A stretch of 64,000 nucleotides of DNA from the NCBI RefSeq assembly GCF_049847105.1, contig NZ_JBNCNS010000001.1, forward strand, positions 1,116,001-1,180,000. The letters are read 5' to 3'. The position numbers and the translations under genes were made by a program. Source of the stretch: Gordonia sp049847105 (GTDB lineage Bacteria > Actinomycetota > Actinomycetes > Mycobacteriales > Mycobacteriaceae). A model generated the notes under the pieces. The model was not told the origin of the DNA. It ran no database searches and saw only the letters and a program-made list of their open reading frames with translations. Of this stretch, positions 18,020-25,743 are shown piece by piece. Position 1 is the stretch's first letter. The number at the start of each line of letters is the position of its first letter.

Positions 18020-18829
18020 TCAGGCGTGCGAGCCGCCGTCGACCCGCACCTCGGTACCCGTGATGAACGCCGCGTCTTCGCTGGCGAGCATCGCGACCAC
18101 ACCGGCCACGACCTCCGGCGGAGCGAAGCCACCACCGGCCAGCAGCGGCGTGGGGAACAGCGAGTAGTCGGCATCCTCGGGCAGGCCGGGGCCCGCACTC
18201 TGCCCGCTGGCCCCGCTACCGTCGGTCATCCCCGACGAGATCGATCCGGGCTGTACCGCGTTGAACCGGATGCCCGCCTTCCCGTATTCAGAGGCCAGGG
18301 CGTGGGTCATCGCCTGAATGCCGCCCTTGCTCGCGGCGTACGCGGCCATGTACGGGTGCGCGAAGGCCGCCGACGTCGAGCTGAAGTTCACCACCGCGGG
18401 CGACGATCCCTCACGCAGTGCCGGTATGGACTCACGGATCATCAGGAAGGTGCCCGTGAGATTGATCCGGATGACGGTCTCGAACAACTCCACCGACATC
18501 TCGTGGCTGTGCGCCGAACGCAGAATTCCCGCGGCGTTGACCAGAACGTCCAGGCCACCGAGCGCCTCGACGGCCGCGGCGACGCCCGCCCGGACCGATG
18601 CCTCGTCGGAAACGTCGACGGCAACAGTCGTCAGGGTCGCCGAGGCACCCGCCTTGTCCTTGGTGTCGGCCAGGCCCGCCTCGCTCACATCGGCAGCGAC
18701 AACCTGCGCCCCTTCCTCGAGCATCCGCAATGTGGTCGCCTGACCGATCCCCGAACCCGCACCGGTGATCAGGACCCGGCGTCCCTCAAAGCGCTGTCCG
18801 CTGTATTGCTGTCCGCTGCCTTGCTGCAT
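18020..18829 (-). CDS. SDR family oxidoreductase
   Basis: A 269-residue SDR with TGAGSGIG, NAAGIL, serine in NFSSTSAAF and the catalytic YAASK, ending RVDGGS. GAGAGGGAGAAC before the ATG at 18829 supports the start. It ends about 60 bases upstream of the KstR box of hsaE and diverges from kshA, so it may be a separate transcript. SDRs of this kind occur in steroid loci as hydroxysteroid or hydroxyacyl-CoA dehydrogenases. Which one this is cannot be read from sequence. Confidence 0.87.
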   Translation of the reverse strand: MQQGSGQQYSGQRFEGRRVLITGAGSGIGQATTLRMLEEGAQVVAADVSEAGLADTKDKAGASATLTTVAVDVSDEASVRAGVAAAVEALGGLDVLVNAAGILRSAHSHEMSVELFETVIRINLTGTFLMIRESIPALREGSSPAVVNFSSTSAAFAHPYMAAYAASKGGIQAMTHALASEYGKAGIRFNAVQPGSISSGMTDGSGASGQSAGPGLPEDADYSLFPTPLLAGGGFAPPEVVAGVVAMLASEDAAFITGTEVRVDGGSHA

Positions 18830-19019
18830 CGCAGTTCTCCCTCTCTCGGCATTACCCAAAGCGATACCACCAGACGCCGTCGTCGCGGGTTCAATCGGCA
18901 TCCACTGAGCGGGAAGCCGGAATTCCCGCCCACTGACCGGGAGAGAGCCGTTCGGTCGCGACCGGTTCCGACGACCATCGAACCGTCACACCAGTCCGTC
19001 TGGAGAGTTGGAGGTCTCG

Positions 19020-20192
19020 ATGCTGGGTCACACGAATGGTCAATCCCCCTCGGAAACCGAGGAGTTCAGAACGATCGAAGCGGCGGCCGCACCGGCCCGC
19101 TTCGCCCGCGGCTGGCATTGCCTCGGGCTGCTCGACACCTTCCAGGACGGTCGGCCTCACCAGGTGAAGGCCTTCGGTACGACGCTGGTGGTCTTTCAGG
19201 CCCAGGAGACCGGGAAGCTCCACATCCTCGACGCCTATTGCCGGCACATGGGCGGAAACCTCGCGCTCGGCACCATCAAGGGCGACTCGATCGCCTGCCC
19301 GTTCCATGACTGGCGCTGGGGCGGCAATGGACGCTGCACCGACATCCCCTACGCCAAGCGGGTTCCCCCGGTGGCGAAGACCCGCTCGTGGCCGACGCTC
19401 GAGCGCAACGGGCAGCTCTTCGTGTGGCACGACCCGCAGGGGAGCAAGCCCACCGACGACGTGACGATCCCCGAGATCGAGGGATTCGGAACATCGGAAT
19501 GGACCGGTTGGACGTGGAACTCACTCCTCGTCGAGGGATCGCATTGCCGCGAGATCGTCGACAATGTGGTGGACATGGCGCACTTCTTCTACGTGCACTA
19601 CGCGTTTCCGCGCTACTTCAAGAATGTCTTCGAGGGCCACACCGCCACGCAGTACATGAGATCCACCCCTCGCCAGGACATCGAGGTCGGTACGAACTAC
19701 GACGATCCGAACTCCACATTGCGTTCCGATGCATCGTACTTCGGTCCCTCGTACATGATCGACTGGCTGTGGAGCGAGGCTCAGGGCATGACCATCGAGA
19801 CGGTCCTGATCAATTGCCACTATCCGGTCTCATCGAATTCCTTTGTGCTGCAGTACGGCGCGATGGTGAAGAAGCCCGAGGGCATGTCCGACGAGGCGGC
19901 GGAGGGGATGGCCGCACAGTTCGCCCAGGGCGTGGAGATGGGCTTCGAGCAGGACATCGAGATCTGGAAGAACAAGGCGCCCATCGACAACCCGCTGCTC
20001 TCCGAAGAGGACGGACCGGTGTACCAGCTGCGCCGCTGGTACGAGCAGTTCTATGTCGACGTCGATCAGGTCACCGACGATATGACCAACCGTTTCGAGT
20101 TCGAGATCGACACCGAGCGGGCGGTGCAGAGCTGGGAGGCCGAGGTCGCCGAGAACATCGCCAACAGCAACACACTGCAAGCCCACGCCTGA
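19020..20192 (+). CDS. kshA: 3-ketosteroid 9-alpha-monooxygenase oxygenase, KshA
   Basis: A 390-residue Rieske non-haem iron oxygenase that 9-alpha-hydroxylates 3-ketosteroids. With KstD this opens ring B. The Rieske [2Fe-2S] ligands are Cys74/His76 in YCRHMGG and Cys93/His96 in CPFHDW. The mononuclear iron facial triad begins in DNVVDMAHFFYVH (His188, His193) and a later Asp in FEQDIEIW. The length and PYAKRVPP, YFKNVFEGH motifs match KshA. The start is ATG at 19020 with GGAGG eight bases upstream. It is followed after 57 bases by hsaA. Its reductase KshB is far away at 40172. No KstR box is seen upstream. Confidence 0.95.
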   Translation: MLGHTNGQSPSETEEFRTIEAAAAPARFARGWHCLGLLDTFQDGRPHQVKAFGTTLVVFQAQETGKLHILDAYCRHMGGNLALGTIKGDSIACPFHDWRWGGNGRCTDIPYAKRVPPVAKTRSWPTLERNGQLFVWHDPQGSKPTDDVTIPEIEGFGTSEWTGWTWNSLLVEGSHCREIVDNVVDMAHFFYVHYAFPRYFKNVFEGHTATQYMRSTPRQDIEVGTNYDDPNSTLRSDASYFGPSYMIDWLWSEAQGMTIETVLINCHYPVSSNSFVLQYGAMVKKPEGMSDEAAEGMAAQFAQGVEMGFEQDIEIWKNKAPIDNPLLSEEDGPVYQLRRWYEQFYVDVDQVTDDMTNRFEFEIDTERAVQSWEAEVAENIANSNTLQAHA

Positions 20193-20249
20193 CGGCGGTC
20201 GGCCACCGACCATTCTGCCGCACACCATCACGAGCACGAGGAGACGAAC

Positions 20250-21428
20250 ATGAACGAAGCACTCGAGAACATCACGGCACTGGCGGACGAGATCCGCGGT
20301 CAGGCCGAGGAGGCCGAGCGGATCGGCCGGCTGCCCGACGAGACGGCCAAGAAACTCAAGGCCGCCGGACCGATCCGTTTGTTGCAGCCCAAGAAGTACG
20401 GCGGCTACGAGGCGCATCCGCGCGAGTTCGCCGAGACCGTGATGGCCGCGGCGGCGCTCGACGGCGCGACCGGGTGGGTCTGCGGCATCGTCGGCGTCCA
20501 CCCGTGGCAGTTGGCATTCGCGGATCCGAAGGTCCAGGAAGAGGTCTGGGGTACCGACAACGACACCTGGATGGCGTCACCGTATGCCCCGACAGGGCTC
20601 GCCGTCCCGGTCGACGGCGGATACATCTTCAACGGCCGCTGGCAATTCAGCTCCGGCACCGATCACTGCGACTGGATCTTTCTCGGTGCACTGCTCGGCA
20701 CGGCCGACGGGTCCATCGCCGACCCCCCGACGATGTTGCACATGATCCTGCCCCGCAGCGACTACCAGATCGTCGATGACTCATGGAACGTGGTCGGCCT
20801 CAAGGGAACCGGTTCCAAGGACATCATCGTCAAGGATGCCTTCGTCCCCGCGTACCGGGTGATGAACGGCGACCAGGTGATCGACGGCACAGCGCAGCGG
20901 GAGTACGGCGTGACCGAGACCCTCTACAAGATGCCGTGGTCCAACATGTTCCCGCTGGGCATCTCCTCGGCGGTCATCGGAATCGCGGAGGGCGCTCTCG
21001 CCGCGCACCTCGACTATCAGCGCGAACGGGTCGGCGCCCAGGGGACCGCGATCAAGGACGACCCCTACGTCTTGTTTGCCGTCGGCGAGGCCGCAGCAGA
21101 CATCAACGCGGCCCGCCAGGAGCTGCTGGCCACCGTCGACACCATGTGGGACATCGTCGATGCCGGCAAGGAGGTGTCGTTCGACCAGAGGGCTGCCGGG
21201 CGACGGACCCAGGTGCGGGCCGCATGGCGGGCCGTGATGGCCGTGGATCAGATCTTCGCGCGCTCCGGAGGCAACGCCCTGCGCATGGACAAGCCACTGC
21301 AGCGATTCTGGCGTGACGCGCATGCCGGGCTGAACCACGCAATTCACGTGCCGAGCACGGTCTATCACGCCTCGGCGCTCAGCTCGCTCGGCATCGAGCC
21401 GCCCGAGCCGCTGCAGAAGATGATCTGA
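20250..21428 (+). CDS. hsaA: Flavin-dependent 3-HSA monooxygenase oxygenase, HsaA
   Basis: A 392-residue group D flavin monooxygenase with the acyl-CoA dehydrogenase fold. HsaA uses reduced flavin from HsaB to hydroxylate 3-HSA to the catechol 3,4-DHSA. Diagnostic stretches are PIRLLQPKKYGGYE, TGWVCGIVGVHPWQLA and the substrate loop WQFSSGTDHCDWIFLGA. LKGTGSKDI and the C-terminal FWRDAHAGLNHA follow. GAGGAGACGAAC precedes the ATG. It lies between kshA and hsaC, a gene order unlike the hsaACDB order of M. tuberculosis. The partner reductase gene (25167-25682) is about 3.7 kb downstream. Confidence 0.94.
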   Translation: MNEALENITALADEIRGQAEEAERIGRLPDETAKKLKAAGPIRLLQPKKYGGYEAHPREFAETVMAAAALDGATGWVCGIVGVHPWQLAFADPKVQEEVWGTDNDTWMASPYAPTGLAVPVDGGYIFNGRWQFSSGTDHCDWIFLGALLGTADGSIADPPTMLHMILPRSDYQIVDDSWNVVGLKGTGSKDIIVKDAFVPAYRVMNGDQVIDGTAQREYGVTETLYKMPWSNMFPLGISSAVIGIAEGALAAHLDYQRERVGAQGTAIKDDPYVLFAVGEAAADINAARQELLATVDTMWDIVDAGKEVSFDQRAAGRRTQVRAAWRAVMAVDQIFARSGGNALRMDKPLQRFWRDAHAGLNHAIHVPSTVYHASALSSLGIEPPEPLQKMI

Positions 21429-21470
21429 CCGGAATCATCACCGAATAACATGACCGACAAAGGAATCGAC

Positions 21471-22376
21471 ATGACTGAGATCAAAGGGCTGGGCTATCTC
21501 AAGATCCAGACCACCGACATCGACCGCTGGCGCACCTTCGCGTTCGACGTGTTGGGCTTCGCGCAGGGCAGCGGACCCGACGAGGACGCCCTGTACCTCC
21601 GGATGGACGAACGTGCAGCACGCATCGTCGTCGTCCCGGGGGACACCGACGAGGTCGTCGAGATCGGCTGGGAGGTTCGCGACGGCGCCGCACTCACACG
21701 AGTCCAGTCCGCGTTGGAGCGGGCCGGCGTTGCTGTGAAGCCGCTGTCCGTCGAAGAGGCTGAAGCCCGTCGCGTCGAAGAGGTTGTCTCGTTCACGGAT
21801 CCAACCGGGGCCGCCGTGGAGATCTTCCACGGCCCCGTGCTCGACCACAGCCCTGTCGTCACCCCGTTCGGCGCGACCTTCGTCACCGGCGGCCAGGGTC
21901 TCGGGCATGTCGTGCTGCCGACCACAGACCCGGTCGGGGCCCTCGACTTCTATACCGATGTCCTCGGGTTCCTGCCCCGCGGAGCGATGCGCCTTCCGGC
22001 GCCGCCGGAGTTCGGCCCGATGCGTATCCGGTTCCTCGGCGTCAACGAGCGCCATCACAGCCTCGCGCTCTGCCCTGCACCCCACGGCGGAGCGCCGGGT
22101 CTCATCCACGTGATGGTCGAGGTCGACTCCCTCGACGCGGTCGGCCAGGCTCTCGACCGTGTGGTCAAGGACGGCTTCTCCGTCTCGTCCACGCTGGGCC
22201 GGCACACCAACGACAAGATGGTGTCCTTCTACGTCCGGGCACCCGGGGGCTGGGACATCGAATTCGGCACCGAGGGCATGAAAGTGGACGAGGCCCACTA
22301 CACGGCCGAGGAGATCACCGCCGACAGCTACTGGGGCCACGACTGGTCGGGAAGCGAGCCGCTGGCTGCGATGTAA
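21471..22376 (+). CDS. hsaC: Extradiol ring-cleavage dioxygenase, HsaC
   Basis: A 301-residue two-domain vicinal oxygen chelate dioxygenase. HsaC cleaves the catechol ring of 3,4-DHSA meta to the hydroxyls, using Fe(II). The C-terminal domain has the metal ligands His near 145 (GLGHVVLPTTD), His near 213 (LIHVMVEVD) and Glu near 263 (DIEFGTEG), plus ERHHSLAL with the catalytic histidine. AAAGGA ahead of ATG 21471 is better than anything before the upstream ATG at 21450, so the later start is preferred. It is the last gene of the kshA-hsaA-hsaC unit and is followed by a strong terminator. Confidence 0.94.
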   Translation: MTEIKGLGYLKIQTTDIDRWRTFAFDVLGFAQGSGPDEDALYLRMDERAARIVVVPGDTDEVVEIGWEVRDGAALTRVQSALERAGVAVKPLSVEEAEARRVEEVVSFTDPTGAAVEIFHGPVLDHSPVVTPFGATFVTGGQGLGHVVLPTTDPVGALDFYTDVLGFLPRGAMRLPAPPEFGPMRIRFLGVNERHHSLALCPAPHGGAPGLIHVMVEVDSLDAVGQALDRVVKDGFSVSSTLGRHTNDKMVSFYVRAPGGWDIEFGTEGMKVDEAHYTAEEITADSYWGHDWSGSEPLAAM

Positions 22377-22395
22377 CAGCGATCTGCGGTCATGA

Positions 22396-22443
22396 GACGA
22401 ACGGGGGCGTTCCACCTGCGGGTGGGACGCCCCCGTTTTCGTC
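22396..22443 (+). terminator. Rho-independent-like terminator after hsaC
   Basis: An almost perfect stem of about 20 base pairs, arms ACGGGGGCGTTCCACC and GGTGGGACGCCCCCGT, closes on a four-base loop TGCG and ends in TTTTC. It starts about 20 bases after the hsaC stop codon. Confidence 0.85.
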
Positions 22444-22498
22444 GAGGATGGGCGGGCCCCAGGAAGCATTTATGTGACAGCGGCCACATAGTGTGTTA

Positions 22499-22520
22499 CT
22501 AATAGGCATATGCCTATTAG
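22499..22520. promoter_or_regulatory. 22-bp perfect palindrome, likely IclR operator
   Basis: The half site CTAATAGGCAT is followed by its exact reverse complement. A further partial copy (TTAGGCATAG) overlaps the right end. It lies 48 bases before the start of the IclR gene, so autoregulation is likely. No second copy was found elsewhere in the window. Confidence 0.7.
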
Positions 22521-22567
22521 GCATAGTCTGCAGCCCGCACTCCTCGCCGCTCCCCCATGGAGGTGTC

Positions 22568-23425
22568 ATGACCCTCGAGATGGAGACATCCACCCCGAAT
22601 GCCGTACTCGACCGTGTATCCCTCGTCCTCGACGCGTTCGACGGGCCAGGCCGACTCACCCTCGCCCAGATCGTGCGGCGCACCGGCCTGCCACGATCAT
22701 CAGCCCATCGAATGCTGGAACGTCTGGTCGCGCTGAGATGGCTACGTCGGCAGGGACGTGACTACGAACTGGGCATCCGGTTGATGGAACTCGGATCGAT
22801 CGCCGTCCATCAGGATCGCCTGCACGAGGCGGCCCTTCCGTTCCTGCACGAGTTACACCGGACCACGGGATTCGTCGTCCATCTCGCGATCCTCGACGGA
22901 CCGGATGTGGTGTACCTGGAGAAGATCGGCGGCACCCTCGCGGCCGCCATCCCGACGCGGGTGGGCGGCCGGCAGCCGGCCCACTGCACCGCGGTCGGCA
23001 AAGCGATCCTCGCGCACTCGGACCACCAGGCGGGCAGCCGGGAACCGGGCGAACCGCTGACCCAGAAGACGCGCTACTCCATCTCGACGCGCTCCCGCCT
23101 CGAGACCGAACTCGTCAAGATCCGCACCCACGGGATCGCCTACGAGCGCGAAGAGTCGCTCCCCGGCATCGGTTGTGTCGCGGCGCCGATCGGCGACCTC
23201 GACGAGGCCGTCGCCGCGGTCTCGGTCTGCGGTCCCGCAGACCGGATGAACTTCGATCACCGGATGGCGGCACCCGTGCGCATGACGGCCTTGGCGATAT
23301 GGCGCAACCTCGAGGGCGGATCGGGCCGGGTGGTGCCCACCCTGCAGCGCAGGCATCAGCATCTCGGGATGCGTCGGGCGTCGGTCTCCCCGATCAGCGG
23401 CGCGCCGACCCGGGTGGCGCGATGA
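22568..23425 (+). CDS. IclR family transcriptional regulator
   Basis: A 285-residue IclR-type regulator. The N-terminal winged helix-turn-helix is visible as LTLAQIVRRTGLPRSSAHRM followed by LERLVALRWLRRQG. The C-terminal effector domain has GFVVHLAILDGPDVVYLEKI, AHCTAVGKAILAH and the SLPGIGCVAAPI segment. GGAGG lies upstream of ATG 22568. The stop overlaps the ATG of the following esterase (ATGA), so the two are co-transcribed. The 22-bp palindrome upstream is the probable operator. The regulator may serve the esterase and perhaps neighbouring steroid genes; the latter is speculative. Confidence 0.9.
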   Translation: MTLEMETSTPNAVLDRVSLVLDAFDGPGRLTLAQIVRRTGLPRSSAHRMLERLVALRWLRRQGRDYELGIRLMELGSIAVHQDRLHEAALPFLHELHRTTGFVVHLAILDGPDVVYLEKIGGTLAAAIPTRVGGRQPAHCTAVGKAILAHSDHQAGSREPGEPLTQKTRYSISTRSRLETELVKIRTHGIAYEREESLPGIGCVAAPIGDLDEAVAAVSVCGPADRMNFDHRMAAPVRMTALAIWRNLEGGSGRVVPTLQRRHQHLGMRRASVSPISGAPTRVAR

Positions 23426-24357
23426 TCGACCCGGGAGTCGCCGCCATCCTGCCTCGACTGAATGAGGGATTTCCTCGAGTGGAGACGATGTCGGCCCCTG
23501 CGGCGCGAGCAGCCATCCGTGCCCGGCTGCAACCTGATCCCGAGCCCATCCCGGTGGCCCGCGTCCATGATCGGACGGTCCCCGGGCCGGACGGCGAGAT
23601 CCCGATCCGGATCTACTGGCCCGTGGACCAGGACACCACCCACACCGCACGGCCTCTGATCGTGTTCGCCCACGGTGGCGGATTCGTGTTCTGCGACCTC
23701 GACAGCCATGACGACCTCTGTCGTTCGATGGCGAACGGGACCGGCGCTGTCGTGGTGTCCGTCGACTATCGTCGCGCTCCCGAACACCCGTGGCCCGCGG
23801 CTGCCCATGATGTCCATGCGGTCACGATCTGGGCGTCCGACGAAGCGACCGAACTGGGCGCAGATCCGGAGCGCGTGATCGTGGCCGGCGACAGCGCAGG
23901 CGGAAATCTCGCGGCCGTCGCGTCGCTCCTGGCCCGCGAGGCAGGCGGACCGCCGATTCGCGCTCAGGCCTTGATCTACCCAGTGGTGGCCGCGGACTTC
24001 ACCAGCGACTCATATGTCCGCTTCGCGGAGGGCCACTACAACACGGCGGCCGCGATGAAATGGTATTGGGATCAGTACGTTCCGGAACCCGAGGACCGCA
24101 CACACCCCCATGCCTCTCCCATTCGCGCGGACCTCGTCGGCCTGCCCCCGACCCTCGTGATCACCGCCGGGTATGACCCGCTGTGGTCGGAAGGTGCCGA
24201 CCTCGCGCGTGCGCTCGCTGCGGCCGGGGTCCAGACCGTCCACCACGACCATGCAGGCGCCATCCACGGATTCATGACGATGCCCGTCCTCGACCTGTGT
24301 GAAGCCGCACGCAAGCAGGCATGGACCGACCTTCGCGCGCTGGCGGATCAGGACTGA
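23422..24357 (+). CDS. Alpha/beta hydrolase, HSL-type esterase
   Basis: A 311-residue esterase of the hormone-sensitive lipase family. The oxyanion-hole HGGGF lies in IVFAHGGGFVFCDLDSHDD, the nucleophile elbow is GDSAGG near residue 157, the acid is in ITAGYDPLWSEG and the histidine in AGAIHGFMTM. The ATG overlaps the IclR stop by four bases. It probably hydrolyses a carboxylic ester, for example a steroid ester or the acetate-type ester left by a Baeyer-Villiger enzyme such as the one at 25744. That pairing is inferred from proximity only. Confidence 0.9.
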   Translation: MIDPGVAAILPRLNEGFPRVETMSAPAARAAIRARLQPDPEPIPVARVHDRTVPGPDGEIPIRIYWPVDQDTTHTARPLIVFAHGGGFVFCDLDSHDDLCRSMANGTGAVVVSVDYRRAPEHPWPAAAHDVHAVTIWASDEATELGADPERVIVAGDSAGGNLAAVASLLAREAGGPPIRAQALIYPVVAADFTSDSYVRFAEGHYNTAAAMKWYWDQYVPEPEDRTHPHASPIRADLVGLPPTLVITAGYDPLWSEGADLARALAAAGVQTVHHDHAGAIHGFMTMPVLDLCEAARKQAWTDLRALADQD

Positions 24358-24363
24358 GATCGA

Positions 24364-25041
24364 TCAGTCGTCGTGTTCGGTCGCCTGGACCTGCTTCTCG
24401 ACCTCACGCCAATGTCCTGGTCGTGGGCGGGGGAAGCTCTCGCCATGCTTGCCTGCTGTGAAAATCTCTTCGGCGGCATCGATCTCGTCGATCAGCTCCA
24501 GCGCCAGTTCACGCTCGTTGGCGTAATAGCGCTCGGCCCAACGCATCGCGATCCGCGCGTATGCCCATGCCGGTTCCGCCTCGGCTGCCGCGGCATCGAC
24601 GGCGACCCTGTGCTGCAACGCCTCAACTCGCTCAACATGCTCGCGGAGCATCGCCTTGACCGTCTCCGGCGTACTGAGGTGCCCGAAAGCGGTCCGCAAC
24701 AACACGCCGTGCTTGAGCATAGGAGGATCGACCGGTGCATCGAGCGCCCAGATGCGGACCGCCCGCCGGCCGGCATCCGTGATCTTGTAGACCCTTCGAT
24801 TGCGGCCACCATCGCCGGTGGCCATCCGCGAGGTGGCGTAACCGTGGTTCTCGATCCGCTTCAGCTCCGAATAGACTTGGCTGAACGACGGACTCCAGTA
24901 ATAGTGGCGAAGGCTCCAGTCCGCCCACTTCTTGATGTCGTACCCGGAGACCTCTTCCTCGTAGGCGAGCATGCAGAGGACAGCCCATGAGGTCGGAGGA
25001 AGATTGGGCAGATCCTCGAAGCGAACTTTTTCCGAGGTCAC
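24364..25041 (-). CDS. PadR family transcriptional regulator
   Basis: A protein of about 225 residues with a PadR winged-helix domain: TSWAVLCMLAYEEEVSGYDI then SFSQVYSELKRIENHGYATS and RVYKITDAGRRAVRIW. A C-terminal helical dimerisation region follows, as in Vir-type PadR proteins. Start codons are non-ATG: GTG at 25041 or TTG at 25047, neither with a strong ribosome site. It is divergent from the hsaB gene with about 125 bases between, so it may control that gene. The stop lies seven bases from the convergent esterase stop. Confidence 0.85.
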   Translation of the reverse strand: MTSEKVRFEDLPNLPPTSWAVLCMLAYEEEVSGYDIKKWADWSLRHYYWSPSFSQVYSELKRIENHGYATSRMATGDGGRNRRVYKITDAGRRAVRIWALDAPVDPPMLKHGVLLRTAFGHLSTPETVKAMLREHVERVEALQHRVAVDAAAAEAEPAWAYARIAMRWAERYYANERELALELIDEIDAAEEIFTAGKHGESFPRPRPGHWREVEKQVQATEHDD

Positions 25042-25166
25042 GGCCAAATGCTACCAACAGGTTGGCCCGAAGCTCGCGGCGTGGCCGCGCACTCAGCGGG
25101 ACAGCCCGTTGATTCGTCGATGCAATGGGCTGATTCTGTTGTAATACGGCAACTTTCGGAGGAATC

Positions 25167-25682
25167 ATGAGTTACGACAGGGTGTTGACCAGGCAGCTCG
25201 ATATCGATGAGGGCAGCCTTCGGCGGGTGTGGGGCAACTTTGCGACCGGTGTGGCGGTGATCACCGCCCACGACGGGATGGAACCGATCGGCTTCACCTG
25301 CCAATCCGTCGTGTCCGTCTCGCTGACACCACCCTTGATGTCGTTCTGCCCGGCGGCGACATCCACCTCGTGGCCGCGGATACGCCAAGTCGGCGAGTTC
25401 TGCATCAACATCCTCGCCGACGATCAGCACGAGATGTGCCGGCAGTTCGCCCGAACCGGAACAGAAAAGTTCCGCGACATCGGCTGGCAGCCCAGCCCAG
25501 CCGGCGCTCCCGTCCTCGACGACGCGCTCGCCCATATCGACGCCCGTCTGGACTCCGAACACGACGCCGGCGACCACACCATCGTCGTCGCGCAAATCAC
25601 CGGGTTGTCGGCGCAGGAGGCCAAGGGCCCGTTGCTCTTCTTCCGCGGCGGCTTCGGCACCTTCGGCGACCTCTCCGGGTGA
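25167..25682 (+). CDS. hsaB: Flavin reductase, HsaB-like
   Basis: A 171-residue NAD(P)H:flavin oxidoreductase of the HpaC family, supplying reduced FMN/FAD to HsaA. Family marks are RRVWGNFATGVAVITA, IGFTCQSVVSVSLTPPL, FCINILADDQHEMCRQFA and the C-terminal PLLFFRGGFGTF. GGAGGAATC precedes the ATG. It stands as a single gene between a divergent PadR gene and a convergent Baeyer-Villiger monooxygenase, separated from hsaA and hsaC by the IclR/esterase/PadR genes. Assignment as HsaB follows from similarity to steroid-cluster reductases and its closeness to hsaA. Confidence 0.87.
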   Translation: MSYDRVLTRQLDIDEGSLRRVWGNFATGVAVITAHDGMEPIGFTCQSVVSVSLTPPLMSFCPAATSTSWPRIRQVGEFCINILADDQHEMCRQFARTGTEKFRDIGWQPSPAGAPVLDDALAHIDARLDSEHDAGDHTIVVAQITGLSAQEAKGPLLFFRGGFGTFGDLSG

Positions 25683-25743
25683 TGCACGGCCGGGCGCTCC
25701 CCGTCCGTGGTCGAACGGGGAGCGCGTGGAACCGGCCACGGCG

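Noticed and set aside
19388..20779. A 463-codon alternative frame across kshA and hsaA
   Set aside because: It crosses two well-defined genes, is Arg/Gly-rich and has no family resemblance.
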